A stretch of 64,000 nucleotides of DNA from Anoplolepis gracilipes (taxonomy: Eukaryota; Arthropoda; Insecta; Hymenoptera; Formicidae): positions 5,112,001-5,176,000 of the forward strand of contig NC_132981.1 in the NCBI RefSeq assembly GCF_047496725.1. Direction: 5' to 3'. Positions 1 through 12,323 of the stretch are shown here, in pieces; position 1 is the stretch's first letter; each line of letters starts with the position of its first letter. Below the pieces are notes generated by a model. That model ran no database searches and had not been told where the DNA came from. It saw only the letters and a program-made list of their open reading frames with translations. Made by a program: the position numbers and the translations under genes.

Positions 1-1296
1 AAATAAGAGATACGATGTAATGTATGATCCATATATGAGAAAGAGAGAGAAAAATGACAAGGAGCACTTTATTATAAGGTAGATGCGACTAAAAGTAATA
101 CAATTTACGTCGTGTATAATGCTGTTTGCATCGAAGCTATAGAGAAAAGATGTAAATTTCTGCAAGATTGATGTTCGCGATTTTCTAGAAGGTTACTCAG
201 CTATTTCACGCAGATGACTAGTCGACTCTAATATTTTCCACTGATAGTGCTCTGAGCACTATGAGGCTCTTGCATCTCACATCGTCTGAGAATCGATGTT
301 AGGAGCTTGGCTGAGGTTAGCATAAATTGAGGCTAGTGTTCAAAAATAGAATTGCATCTCGAATGCATTTGTGAAAATCTGCAGATATAAATCGCGGAAA
401 AATTGGAAACCTAATATTTCGATAAATATTCTCCACCTTTTAATATTTTTCAAAAATATAATAAATAATATACCTATACGAAAGAATCTGAATAAGAATC
501 TAATATATAAAAGAAACCAATTGTTTTTGATTAAAATATTCGAGGAAAATTTATTTTTAAAATCTTTTTAATAAATCTATAATGTGAATCTTATGTACTA
601 TATTCAAAATCTCTCTTTAAAGTATTTTATTTCATACAGAATTTTGCAGAAATATAGATGCATCGCTACACATTTCAATTATTACATACTTTCAGCGCAA
701 AAATGACAACAGTGATCAACGATTTTTTCATTTATTCTCACCCTTTGGTAATTCCTCTGTCTATTCGCCAGCCGCCTGTTGTGTCACCCCTTCGATACGA
801 AAATGCTTTCCAAGCGTTATTTACAATATGTCATATTTACGTCGTCTGCAGTTTCAGTCGCGTCTATAGTTTTTTTCCCAAACCACTCCTATATCAGAGA
901 TTCACGTAATATTGACTAAACGTACGTATATATGTATCTCAACAGAAACGAATTTTAGTTTAGAAAAAAAAAAACATTTCATTTTTCTATTATATATTCT
1001 GTCAAATCCTGTTTTGAAAAGAGAAAAAAGAAAAAAATCTCCCTTCTTTTTTAACTACAATTACATATAATATCGCTTTAACACAGATTAGTAATCAGAC
1101 CTAGTAACCTAGTCACCTGCAATAATCATTTTCGCAAATAGAAAATCAATCGTGCAATTGTCACACCGTCCGTGCTCGTGAAACAAACGCACATATCTCG
1201 CACAGAGCTACGTCCGTCGCCGCTGCGGTTCCTCCCTCCGTCTATCTAGAGTAGAACCTTGGATTTGGGTGGAATACGAGCGGACTACAGGTCGCC

Positions 1297-1327
<31 letters not shown>

Positions 1328-1340
1328 TAGAGAGAGTGAG
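1297..1340. repeat. (GA)n simple repeat
   Basis: Imperfect GA dinucleotide run inside a GC-richer patch. It makes low-complexity Ser/Leu frames on the minus strand that are not genes. Confidence 0.9.
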
Positions 1341-1952
1341 AGCGATTGATCGTCGCCGACCGCAACACGATCCGCCATCACCGCGATCATCACCATCATC
1401 TCTGAATTCCAGCACGTTAATGGGTATTGCGATTGGTCCGACTGGAAGATTCGATCTTCGATTCGAGCCCAGGGTCCCGCTCAAAGCCCAGGCTTGTTTC
1501 ATGACGATAATAACGTTGAACGCGCGGCTTGATCTCCACCGCGAGATCTCATCTGTCTGTTACCGCTAATGATGAACATTCGCGGGTAACATTAAGCGTC
1601 AATACGTATTGCGATTACAAAGCGAGCCAGCATAAAATAACGAATGGACCGACAAATGTCGTTGTTTCACTTGAACCTTTCAACTAGACCTTTGTGAAAC
1701 GAGAGGAATCTGCGATATTACCGACGATTATGAGAGAGAACAGGAAGGAGAAACAAAATCAACGTGTGAATCAATTGTATCAATAATTGCTATCAAGGTC
1801 CCCCTTCTACCTTTCGAAAATACATCTTCGATGTTCATCCTCAGTGTCCTTTTCCATTAATAATTCAAAGTAACTTCGGAGGAGGACATTTATGCTCTCG
1901 TGTAGGTGCACGATCACGCGCAGGAAGCTAAGGGAAGATCCTTCGTGTCTTT

Positions 1953-1997
1953 GCCTCTCTCTTTCTCTCTCTCTCTCTCTCTCTTGCTCTCTCTTGC
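1953..1997. repeat. (CT)n simple repeat
   Basis: Imperfect CT dinucleotide run, interrupted by TTT and TTG. Confidence 0.9.
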
Positions 1998-2470
1998 TTC
2001 TACGAGGTCTCGGTGGCAATTTACCAATCAGCTTTATTAAATTTCGGTGCCGCCAATATGGCGGACTACGGAGTAACTCGATTGCTCCATCCTGCAGCAG
2101 CCACTTCCGTAGCTCGCAGCCGGTCCTAATCCTTAACAGGATGAGACAGGAGCTCTCGCGGGGGGTCGGGAGAAACTCATTATAGCTCGATTGAGTCTCC
2201 CAAGAATAACGTCGCGGCTAATTATTGTAAGCAGCTGTAACGTGATCTAAAAATTCTACTAAGATACCGTCTGATGGAAGAAAAGATCTATTAATAACAG
2301 TAATGTATATAAATCTAATATTTTAGCAAGAATAAATAGAATGGAATTTAATTTGTCTAAATACTATGATAATAAAATTGATTTAACAAATATGAATAAT
2401 ATGTTTAAACGTTTTATTGTTTCTTAAATAATCTGAAGAAGTTTAATTCAAATTTTTCACAGAACACATG

Positions 2471-2472
<2 letters not shown>

Positions 2473-2519
<47 letters not shown>
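2473..2519. repeat. (AT)n microsatellite
   Basis: Uninterrupted AT dinucleotide repeat of about 23 units in AT-rich DNA. Confidence 0.95.
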
Positions 2520-2522
<3 letters not shown>

Positions 2523-3120
2523 TTTAAGATTTCCTTCGAGAAGCTAGATTAAAGTTTGTTTAACAAACCATTCGATAAACATTCCCGACTCTCGGTCGCA
2601 GAAACAGTTTCGAACGAACGTACGACAGACTTTAAAACAAACGCGCAAGTATCGATGAAATCACGAGCCGATGGAATCTCGGCGACGCATCGCTAACGGG
2701 GATGCACAAACAAAAGCTAGGCGGCAAAGAGAAGCTAACACAATCTCGATTGGCGAGATTGTTGTGGGTGATCGCGGTGAGTTGCAGTTTGCAATTTTCA
2801 ACGTTGCGTGCGCACGTATTCGCGACCGTCGAAGCGAGACAGCCGGGACAGGAGGGAAGGGTATTAAAAGGATCGCTTTCGCACGCACAAACAAGTAAAA
2901 CCGCAAAAGAGTACGGCTTTACCTCCATCGAAGAGGAGTAGCCTAGGGCGAAAAGTAGTAAAGTGCGGGGAATCAATATACACGCACGGGCCTAACCAGC
3001 CACGCACCCTGGTCGTCTGGATCGCCGCCGCTCTCAGCCCCATCGGGAAATCATCCCCTAGGCCTCGAACTCCAGTCAGTCATTCCCCATCCACTCTCTG
3101 GAAATCCCTACCTCCACCAC

Positions 3121-3155
3121 CGACTCGACTCGACTCGACTCGACTCGACTCGACT
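3121..3155. repeat. (CGACT)7 pentanucleotide repeat
   Basis: Seven perfect CGACT units, followed by degenerate CACCT units. It sits in a GC-rich patch just before an ATG in a strong Kozak context (3177-3179), so it could lie in a 5' untranslated region; that is inference. Confidence 0.9.
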
Positions 3156-5854
3156 CACCTCACCTCGCCGTCCACCATGGCCATCCTCTCCGATCACGTA
3201 AATTGCTCCTCCAGCCGTACTCGCCCCACGGCGATTGATACGCAGAGCTTAAATTATAGACGCCCCTGATCCCCGACGCGCCTTAGGCGAACATGGGAGC
3301 ATGGATTTGCGGTAGATTCTAGGCAATCATGCGAAAATCGGAGCCGAGCCGCCGTCGCCGTCAAAATTCGTTTTTCTCGCGAAGAGGATTATTCTTCTGT
3401 TATTTGCTTCTGTTATTTATCCAGGGGGAGAGAGCTAAGCCACGGATAAGTGTTACACGACATGATAGGGCTGTTAATTATCATGTAACGAATTGTCTAA
3501 CACGAGGAGATGTTTCCACCTGCGGGCTTAGAGGTAAAGTTATTACGATCCGGCCGAGAAATATGTTATCTCGATTCACGGTGCTTATTTAGTAATTTTA
3601 AAGGTAAAAACTTATTCTGTAAACAAAGGAGTTTTTCAATAATTTTAAAGATTTAATTTATATGTAAGGTGTGGTGATATATAATACAATTCACGAAAAA
3701 AAAATTTTATGTTAGACATAATATAATTATCGATTTATCGAGTTCAAAAATCGCATGTGTCTTATTGTATATCTATGTACGTTTGCACATTTTTATTATT
3801 AAATAATTATTAGATTAAAATTTTTTTATAACACGCTAATTGGTCAGATAAACATTAAAAAGGATTATTCTGAAAGTATGACGCTATTTTGTGAAAAGCT
3901 TTCAATCTCTAAATTAACCTTCCGAAAACATCGGCGCGATTCCGACGCAAGCGGACAAATTATTTTCACAAATTGAAATCGATACTCCAACGCCTGCAAT
4001 CAATTTTAGTTTTAAACGTTCCGCCCGGACACATTTTCAATCAATACAGATATCGTCAGTTTTAAAATACGAATCGCGAATATTGCTAGTCGTGTGTCGC
4101 CCGCGTTTAATTCGTATAATAAATTACTCTTTACGAATGAGTACGACTGAACTCGCGTTGTGTTCGCCGATTATCGTGGCAACATGTAATATGTAACGTA
4201 ATATCAATATTAATGAATTAATTTAAATATAAGTATTATTCAATAAGCGTGTATATAATATTCATTAAATCAGTAATTAAAATTGAAATTATTACGCGCA
4301 AATAAGAAATAATATTTTTTTTAATTAAAATTAATTAAAATTTGTATTTTTTTCAATAACAAGAATTGTAAGGTTTTTCATTTTTTTTAATTTTATTAAT
4401 TTTAGTGAATACAGAAAAATTATATTCCGACATATATAGCATTAATTTCAATTTAAATCTTTTATTGTTATTGCATTATTACTGTCGCATTCAATTTTGC
4501 TGAATTTAATTTATCTATATTTTTTTTAATTCTAGTTAAAAATATAATAATATAAATTTTAATTATATAGCGCGTCAATTAGAAGAATATTAACAAGGTA
4601 ATATTGGCAATATTAGTATCGGAAATGTCCAAGTCAGAAATCGACGATATCTTTTTTTCTTCCCGTTGCATCTCTCGAGTTGTAACCGATATATCGATAC
4701 TCTTCATCGAGATTAGTTTGTCTATGTGTGCTACGAGAATGGTCCTCGCATTAAACGGAAGCTTCGTCTGGTATCCGTGAGAATCGAATCGGCTGCATCC
4801 GGCGAGTCTCGTGTCGCGGGGAAACCCGGAGGACAGTAACAGACTAGTGTAGATTACGAAACACGTTCTGTCCACTTCGGCTATCGTCTTCGACCTATCA
4901 TGCGCTGCAGGCAACTTCGTCAACTTGCAAACTCACTAAAGTGTGAGTAACCGTTATAATCCGTGAACTGATGCCCTCGATCGTATACAACATGTGGCCC
5001 GCGGTTGTATCACGAGCCGAATAATTTATCATTCAAAGTTTGTTCTTACCAGTTTTCAATGAATATTCTATTTAAAGATCTTAATAATATGGAAAATTTA
5101 TTTTCTTAAATTATTGGAGATGGTGTAAATTGTAGATGAATAAAAAAAAAATAAATAAACAAGACCAGTTACTTCATTAAAATGCATTTGTCGTAACCGC
5201 TAAAGTCGTCAATTACAACCGTCGACGTGCGAGAATTCTGTATTTTTCACCGTGTCACGGTGTTAAACTGTGTCAAACTGCGGCAATGTAGAGCGGCATT
5301 TCGTACATGTGCCACACCAAGATACCTAGATTCATAACTCCCATTGTAACGTCATTGAAACGTCGCTTACAACATCGTGCCACCTGTGAGAGCCGCAGCT
5401 CGTGGCAACTTGGTGGATACACGAAGCGAGGTTGTGACGGCAGATAACCCTAGATTCCGACGGTGCGAGCTCTCGTCGTCTCGTGAAAGTTCTCCTCGCT
5501 GTCTCTTCCGACGATGACTGACGACACGACACGACACACGGTCTTTCTTTACACGCTTCCACGTGACGGAACACGTTGACGATATCGTCGTCGTTGTCGG
5601 TGTAGGTGTCGATGTCATCGTCGTCGCGATGTTACTCCGAGAAAGATATAGCGAGCTCTCCTTTGTTACACTTATCTAACGTTCCTGCTTTAACAAAGAA
5701 TCAAGTCCATCGATCTTTCGCTGTAACGCATCAAGTTATTGAACTTCGTGTCTTCTGTCTTCCTAATGTATATGTATGGAAATATATCCACCAAACTTTT
5801 CGATTCACATACGCCTCCGGCATGACTTTAGAATATATCGAGACTTTCTCTCTC

Positions 5855-5875
5855 TTTTTTTTTTTTTTTTTTTTT
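5855..5875. repeat. Poly(T) tract
   Basis: Run of about 21 T residues outside the array, with no coding significance. Confidence 0.9.
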
Positions 5876-6464
5876 ATATCTCTGCTACTCGAGACTCTAG
5901 TCTCTGAGCATTTTTCAAAGCGACGAGAATTCTTGAAAATGTCTTTTCTCACAAGTTTCTTTCAAAATAGTTACACGGTCGCGCTATGTATTTTTAGAAA
6001 TATGAGAAACATCTTTCGTGTACAAGAATGCTATAATCCTGTCGAACGTTTTTTCTTTCATAATAAAATACATAGCATATTAACAAAAATTTGTCACAAT
6101 TAAGTACTCGAATTTTATTTCTAAAATACCAATTACTAAAGAACTAAATGACATATTTTTCGTCATGTCTCTTTAAAGTAATTGATAAAATTTTGTAATT
6201 ATTACATGTTGTTATTTATAACAATACTAACTATTAATATTTAATTTATTATTTTCTTTATTTCTAAGAGAATTTCTATAAAGAAAAATATCTAACATTT
6301 TACAATACTATAAAAACTATAAAATAATGAAAGCGGACATGCGGGTAACGAGCATTATTACAATTAATTAAATAAAGAAATATATAATAGATATGATATT
6401 ATATTTATTTTTTCGAGGTAAATAATTTTATGTAAATAATAAAAAAATTGATGTTTTAAAACAT

Positions 6465-6470
6465 TTTATT
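6465..6470 (-). terminator. Poly(A) signal AATAAA of gene 1
   Basis: AATAAA on the minus strand about 140 bases after the gene 1 stop codon. The same hexamer is at the equivalent place in all five units. Confidence 0.55.
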
Positions 6471-6607
6471 CTCTTATACAATCAAACGGGTCTACTTTGA
6501 TTCGAGTGAAGCAAAATATTTTCCTAATTGAATTATATTGTTAATTAATTACGAGGTATTGTTGTCTTCCTTTCAAGTACATTTTTTTTACATTTCTAAA
6601 TGTTATC

Positions 6608-9600
6608 TTAAGATTTTGACTTTAGCCCGAATAATGTAATGATGAAGAAAATCACTATGTATGTGACACTCACTAGAATACCAATGTAAACTTCCTTCTC
6701 GTCCAGGGTATAACCTTTGAAAATGACTGCTCTCATGGCTATAGAGAGTAAGGTTGTCGGCAAGCAGTAGCAAACATAGCGAATCATTTTTGGCATTGCC
6801 TCTACTGGCCATAAGGACCCTGTAATTGTATCAAATTATAAAAAAATTTGATTAATATAAAGTAACAATTCTTTTGCTACGAGGACTTTATCCACATTAG
6901 GTTTATTTTGATAAACTTTTATTAGTTTTTCTCATTATTGATAAAATATACGTTTATTATTATATATATACATAACAAAATAAAACATATTTAAGGAAAA
7001 TTTATAATTAATTTTACGTGCAATAGTGCTAAATTTAATATTCTATATTGCTACTTTTGTACAGTACAATACTAATAAAAAGTGCCAGTAAAAAGTAATT
7101 ATGTGGAAATGGGGAAAATATGGAACTTTACCGCTTAACATCACTAGTGCGCCTATACTACCAATTGAAGCATAATTCGCCAATATATGATTCTTACATG
7201 TAACGGAGATAACGAAACCTAAAAACATATTATGTCGATGAGAGATTAATTTCATTAATGTCATTAATTTATAATAATATTTTTAATGGTTATCGCTTGC
7301 GTTTCTTTTGAGACATCATGTAGAGTACTTACCGTACATTAGTCCACTAAGACTACTAAGAAACATGAGAAGGAATACATGGAAGAAAGATCCTTCACAT
7401 TTTAAATTCCATATAGGAAAGAATAGACACATTATTACCATAATATGGATAAATATAAGAATGGTCTGAGTGAGAATGTGAGTTAGCAAAATTTCCCTGT
7501 TCTTGACACCTGTCATATACATTCACGTGTTATTGCAATAAAAACTGTTACAAATAAGTAGTAAATCGATAATTGGAAAATAATCTTAGAGAAAAGTAAT
7601 TATATACCTTGAACCAAACTTCGGTCCCAAACACCCTCCAGCCGGTCTGAGATTATCAAGAAGGTGGAGAGTGTGGCGGCCAGAAAAAAGGCCAACCTGA
7701 AAAAGTGTAAATAATTTTAACAAAAAAATGATCGCGCAGTTATATTTATTATTTATATTTTTTAGGATTGCATATATATATATATATTTATATATTTGTA
7801 TGTGTGTATGCATGTGTGCTTACGTTACTATGAAAGTTGGTGTAAAAAAATAGTCATAACCATCATCCATATCACTATAAACCGCATCAAACTGAAATTG
7901 ATCAAAATTTTGTTCTTTTATTTTTATTCCATTAAAATGCTATGCGTTAGAAAAAAATTATAACATAATATTCGATATATACATATATACTCACTCGAAT
8001 AGGCACACTGCCCAATTTTGACGGATATTTACACTCTTTCATCAAATCTTCAAAAATTTCAAAGAAACGTTCGTAAAGCTTTTTTATCACAAATTGTCCA
8101 ATTTGCATGTCTGTAACAAAAATCGTAAATTTTAATAACTCTGTCAATGAACTATTTTAATTAATTAGCATGTTGTTAAAATGTTTAGAATCTAAAATAG
8201 TTTATAATAGTTTTTTAATTTATTCAATTTTTTTTTACTCAAAATAATTTTTATTCAAATTACCTAAAAATTTCTAAGTTTATTATATGAAACACAGCGT
8301 AAAAAAATATATACGTACTACCCATATCGAGAAATACGTTAATCTCATTGGACAGAATGTCTTCTGTCTTAGCATATGCGAAGCCGTCAATTCGTCTCTG
8401 TAAAGTTTTTGTAAAGTTGTGGCTGAATTGCATCACGCCGACAAGGTCACCGTCGCCTACAGCATTAGTCGCTTCTGACATATCGTTATAAAATTTCTGA
8501 AAACGAAATTTTAATAACAATTTTTTCTTAATCAATAATGTAGGCGTTGTTATACACAAAAAAAAATTTTTTTTACAAGTTTTACGTCAATAAATTTCAG
8601 ATTTTATATCACAATTGATTATCCGAGGAACATACATGCATCAGTGTTTTTAGGAACGATATGATCATCGATTTACATCAAAATAATTTTGCTAAAAAAA
8701 TATCGAACGAAAACAAGGTTGTATATGATTGATTTTCAAATTACTGAACCTGATTTGCGATGGAATTGCCATACTCGTGAAGAAATCTACAGCTGAGATT
8801 ATCAAAGCTGCAGGTGAGGCTCTCTTTATCATACCAGACACTACCGATGTCGTTGCCGTAATTGCAGTTACCAGTTTCGTAATTGATAATACCAATCGTT
8901 AAGTCTTTTGGATCACCACCGATCCCGATAAAAAATGCGGTGACTTGTATCAGTGGGAATAACATCGCAAAAGCTAAAATTCTGAAGAAATATGATATTA
9001 TCATTATTATTATCATTGTCACGTGAATTTCGTATATCGATCCATGAAACTAAATTTTTCAAAATATATTTTGTATGCGACATGTATTGTTGTTAAAAAA
9101 AAATATGACAAAAATCGAGATTAAAATAGTTAAAACTTTTTTATAATCTATGTAAATACATTCTCTTCATGAGAAAGTTAATTATTGACAGAGACTTACG
9201 CATAAGAATAAATAAATTGTTTAGCATTCTTTATCATTAAAGCCTTGAATCTTTTCGATGCTGAGACATTATATATCAATTTTGCTCGGTATTCCACGAT
9301 TCGACCCTTAATATAATTTATTTGTTTACATATCACTGATTTATACATTGTTTTTTGTTATACCACTAAAAATAATATAAATTGTTTCATATATACTTCT
9401 ATTTGTTTACAACTATCTTCATCTTGATGTAACGTGTCATCTTCAGTATCATTGACTTCTTGAACTTCGGAAACATTTTCATTCATTTCGTTATTTTGCG
9501 ACTGATACAGATTTACGAACGCCTCCTCTAAGGACGAACATTGAAATCGCTCTAGCAATTTCTGCGACGACGATTCCGCCAATTCCACAATTTACCACGT

Positions 9601-12323
9601 CTCATCAACCCAATCTGCGTAGCATCAGATATATTAAAAATGTTTAACGAAATGAGATCAATAAAGAATAAAATTCACCATATTAGCATCTTTAGCTTCC
9701 TCGATATAATGTGTCGTCATTAACACGGTGATACCTTCCTCCTGAGTGATCCTAGTTAGATAGAGCCAGATGCTGCACAAAGAAAAAGTACATTTGAATA
9801 CATTTTTCATCGGCATATGTGAGGTGTTCAAAGAGAGGAATTTTTTCAAAATCTACTTGCTTTTCCCTTAAAATTGGATCCAGCCCTACGGTAGGTTCGT
9901 CCAAAATCAGAAGTTCTGGACTGTGAATCAACGCAGCAGCGAAGGAGACTCTTCTTTGTTGTCCCCCGCTTATGTTTTTTATGAGACAGTTAGTCGGCGG
10001 CAGTTGGAGCAATTCCGATAGAAATTTCTGTCTCGCATCTTAAAAACAATAAACGAGATTGCATCTGTGTGTTTCGAACTAATTTACGTCACGTCATAAA
10101 ATCTCGCAAATACAAACGAGATATTCAGAATAAAAATTGTGCCATCTCAAGAGTATCTCATAAAACTGAAATTTTTAGAAGCATGCAATATTGTATGTGG
10201 TGAAGCAATATATTTTTTTATTTCTACCGATCTCTTTGTCCTCGAGTCCGTTAATCCTGCCGAAGTAATACAAGGCTCCGCTCACGCTGAACTCTCCGAC
10301 CAAGGAGATCTGCTGTGGCATGTAGCCCACACGAGGCCCAGGGATGCCGGAGCCCGGTTTACCTGGATGTCCTCCCAAAATCCATATGTTTCCCTTGTTG
10401 AGATTCTTAATTCCGACGATGCAGGATAATAATGTCGTTTTGCCGCAACCGCTTGGACCTAACAGTGCGTATCTGTTTTAGACAATATGAGAAAATCGAA
10501 TTGTTTTAACAATAGTTTATAATTTAGATGACACGTGATATTAAATATGAATATATGCACGTAAATTGTAGATAAATCTTTGTTAATTTTGCAATAAATA
10601 ATTTCGCGTATTAATTATTCTCAAGGTATTTTCATTTAAAGTGTAATCTATTCTTATCTAATCGCTTCATCGAAGAACAATACGATTTCTCTCGCGAATT
10701 ATAATCAGTTAATACGGGATTGACAAATGGTGGATTGTTAATAAAATTATAGATTACAATCTTTTACTACTTCGATTATTAAATATGTATGAATATAACG
10801 ATAGCTTGTCGACAAAAACGAAAGCAACTTACTGTCGGCATAGTAATGCTTAGTTGTGCAAAATTTGAAATTTCCAGAGTTTGTTCATGAAATGTCGAAA
10901 AGTGAACTTAGCACTACTACACGTTCAATATATCTATTTGTAATGTTAAAACTTAATTTACCTAGAAAATATGTTTTGCTTAAATAATTTCGTTTTACGA
11001 TTTTTATTTGGTAATACATATATACGTACTGTCAACTAAAAAGATATATCGATGTTATGCAAAAGTGAAATTTTATATGTTTGCATTAATATATTATACA
11101 ATATATTAAACTCGTTAAATGTTATCTCAAACAATTTAAAGGAAAAAACATTTCTTTCTATTCTCGATTTTTAGATTAATTTTAACTCGTTATTGTTTTG
11201 TCTTTAATTTTTTTTTGCTTTAGTAATTATATTACTATAATTTTATTGTACTTTTGCAAGATGTTTAACTTTGCTCTGGTATTTTCTACATGCTATATGT
11301 TTTTTCCTATAAAATATGGATTAACTAAATAAATAATTAAATAGTCGATTTTGATTATAAACGATTAGATCTTAGATGTGATGATTAGATACATATTTTA
11401 ATTCAATTAACATATACATATTGGTATACATTCGAATCTACAAATAATCTACAAATAAGAACTTTTAACGCTGTCCCAGCACACGATATCTATCCAAATT
11501 CTTTCCTTTGAGGCTACAAACAAGATTTTTGAATGCGCTTTTTGGGGATAATTATACGTAAAACGTTGAATAATACTTGAGAGAGAGAGAACAGTATTTG
11601 AACATAAATGTTGTGATACATTTTTATTTTCTTATCTTCGGAGTCTAACTTTAAAAATATACCAAATATTTGAGAATGTAATGAATATACTTACACATAC
11701 ATGTTGCACAATAAATATCCAAGTTACGAAATATTAAACTATTTTAGTTTAATATAACAACAGAGCGAGATTTTAAATTTCCGAGATAGAATCCAAAATG
11801 TTTTTTATCTATTGTTGAAAGTTGCACGGTTATCGGTGTTCATTATTGACATAATTTGAGCAATCAGTGAATCTACGTGGAGAAGTGTATGACGATAATG
11901 TTCAGACCTCTCTTCCAACAAGTTGATGGACGAAGTAATTGAAATAATATTGACTTGATACGGAGGTATCACATGAGACATGTATATCATATATATGTGT
12001 GTACATACAAAGATTTTTTTTTATATTTGACGAATAATGTTGATAACTATATAATTAATTTTCTTATAAATCGATGTGACTGTTTTATTACTTTTTTGTC
12101 GCGTTTTAGTATCTGTTTCAGCTTTTCTTGGAAAACCTTAATGGCAATTCATTGGTTCAAAGCGGAACTCGACAAAGAAACGATTAATCTTTAATATAAA
12201 CTGAATAGTGATTACTTACATAGAACCTTTCGAGACGGTCATGTTCAGGCCGTCGAGTATTGGTTCCTCTTGTTCATAATACTTGACGGCATTCTTTACG
12301 ACCAATGCATTTTGTTGCATCAT
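6608..12323 (-). pseudogene. ABCH-type ABC half-transporter, copy 1, frameshifted
   Basis: This copy has all 14 exons: 12220-12323, 10228-10472, 9861-10038, 9679-9772, 9397-9614, 9200-9306, 8750-8981, 8322-8496, 7995-8110, 7824-7891, 7608-7696, 7333-7509, 7132-7218 and 6608-6819. Every splice site and phase is kept. Exon 5, however, is 218 bases instead of the 213 seen in the other copies, because five extra bases (about 9583-9587) follow the codons for GLMRRGKL. The shifted frame hits TAG at 9552-9554. The predicted product is about 227 residues: Walker A (GPSGCGKT), the ISGGQQ signature, Walker B and the H-loop, but no membrane domain. No other lesion is visible, so it is a very young pseudogene, a truncated allele or a sequencing error. 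Exons 6-14 resemble gene 2; exons 1-4 and the upstream spacer resemble genes 3/4. Confidence 0.75.
9583..9587 (-). other. 5-base frameshift insertion in gene 1 exon 5
   Basis: Genes 2-5 read 'ccgccaacaattt' here; gene 1 reads 'ccgccaattccacaattt'. The insertion can equally be placed at 9582-9586. It disables the downstream frame of gene 1. Confidence 0.85.

Larger units (their letters stand above)
1..6182. other. Left unique flank, no supported gene
   Basis: I see no protein similarity in any frame and no tRNA- or rRNA-like sequence. Open frames here are short and look random. Two GC-richer, CpG-containing patches lie at about 1140-1600 and 2640-3330 and could be promoter or 5' untranslated sequence of an unseen gene. 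The rest is AT-rich with simple repeats, listed separately. Similarity to the tandem array starts at about 6183, so this part lies outside the duplicated unit. Confidence 0.6.

Noticed and set aside
3177..3269. 30-codon frame with a near-perfect Kozak start (ccaccATGG) in a GC-rich patch
   Set aside because: Too short and unrecognised. It could be the first exon of an unseen gene, but nothing supports continuation.
10139..10429. Plus-strand 96-codon frame, repeated at 29580, 41276 and 52970
   Set aside because: It is the antisense shadow of exon 2, which encodes Walker A and the Q-loop; its conservation follows from the real exon.
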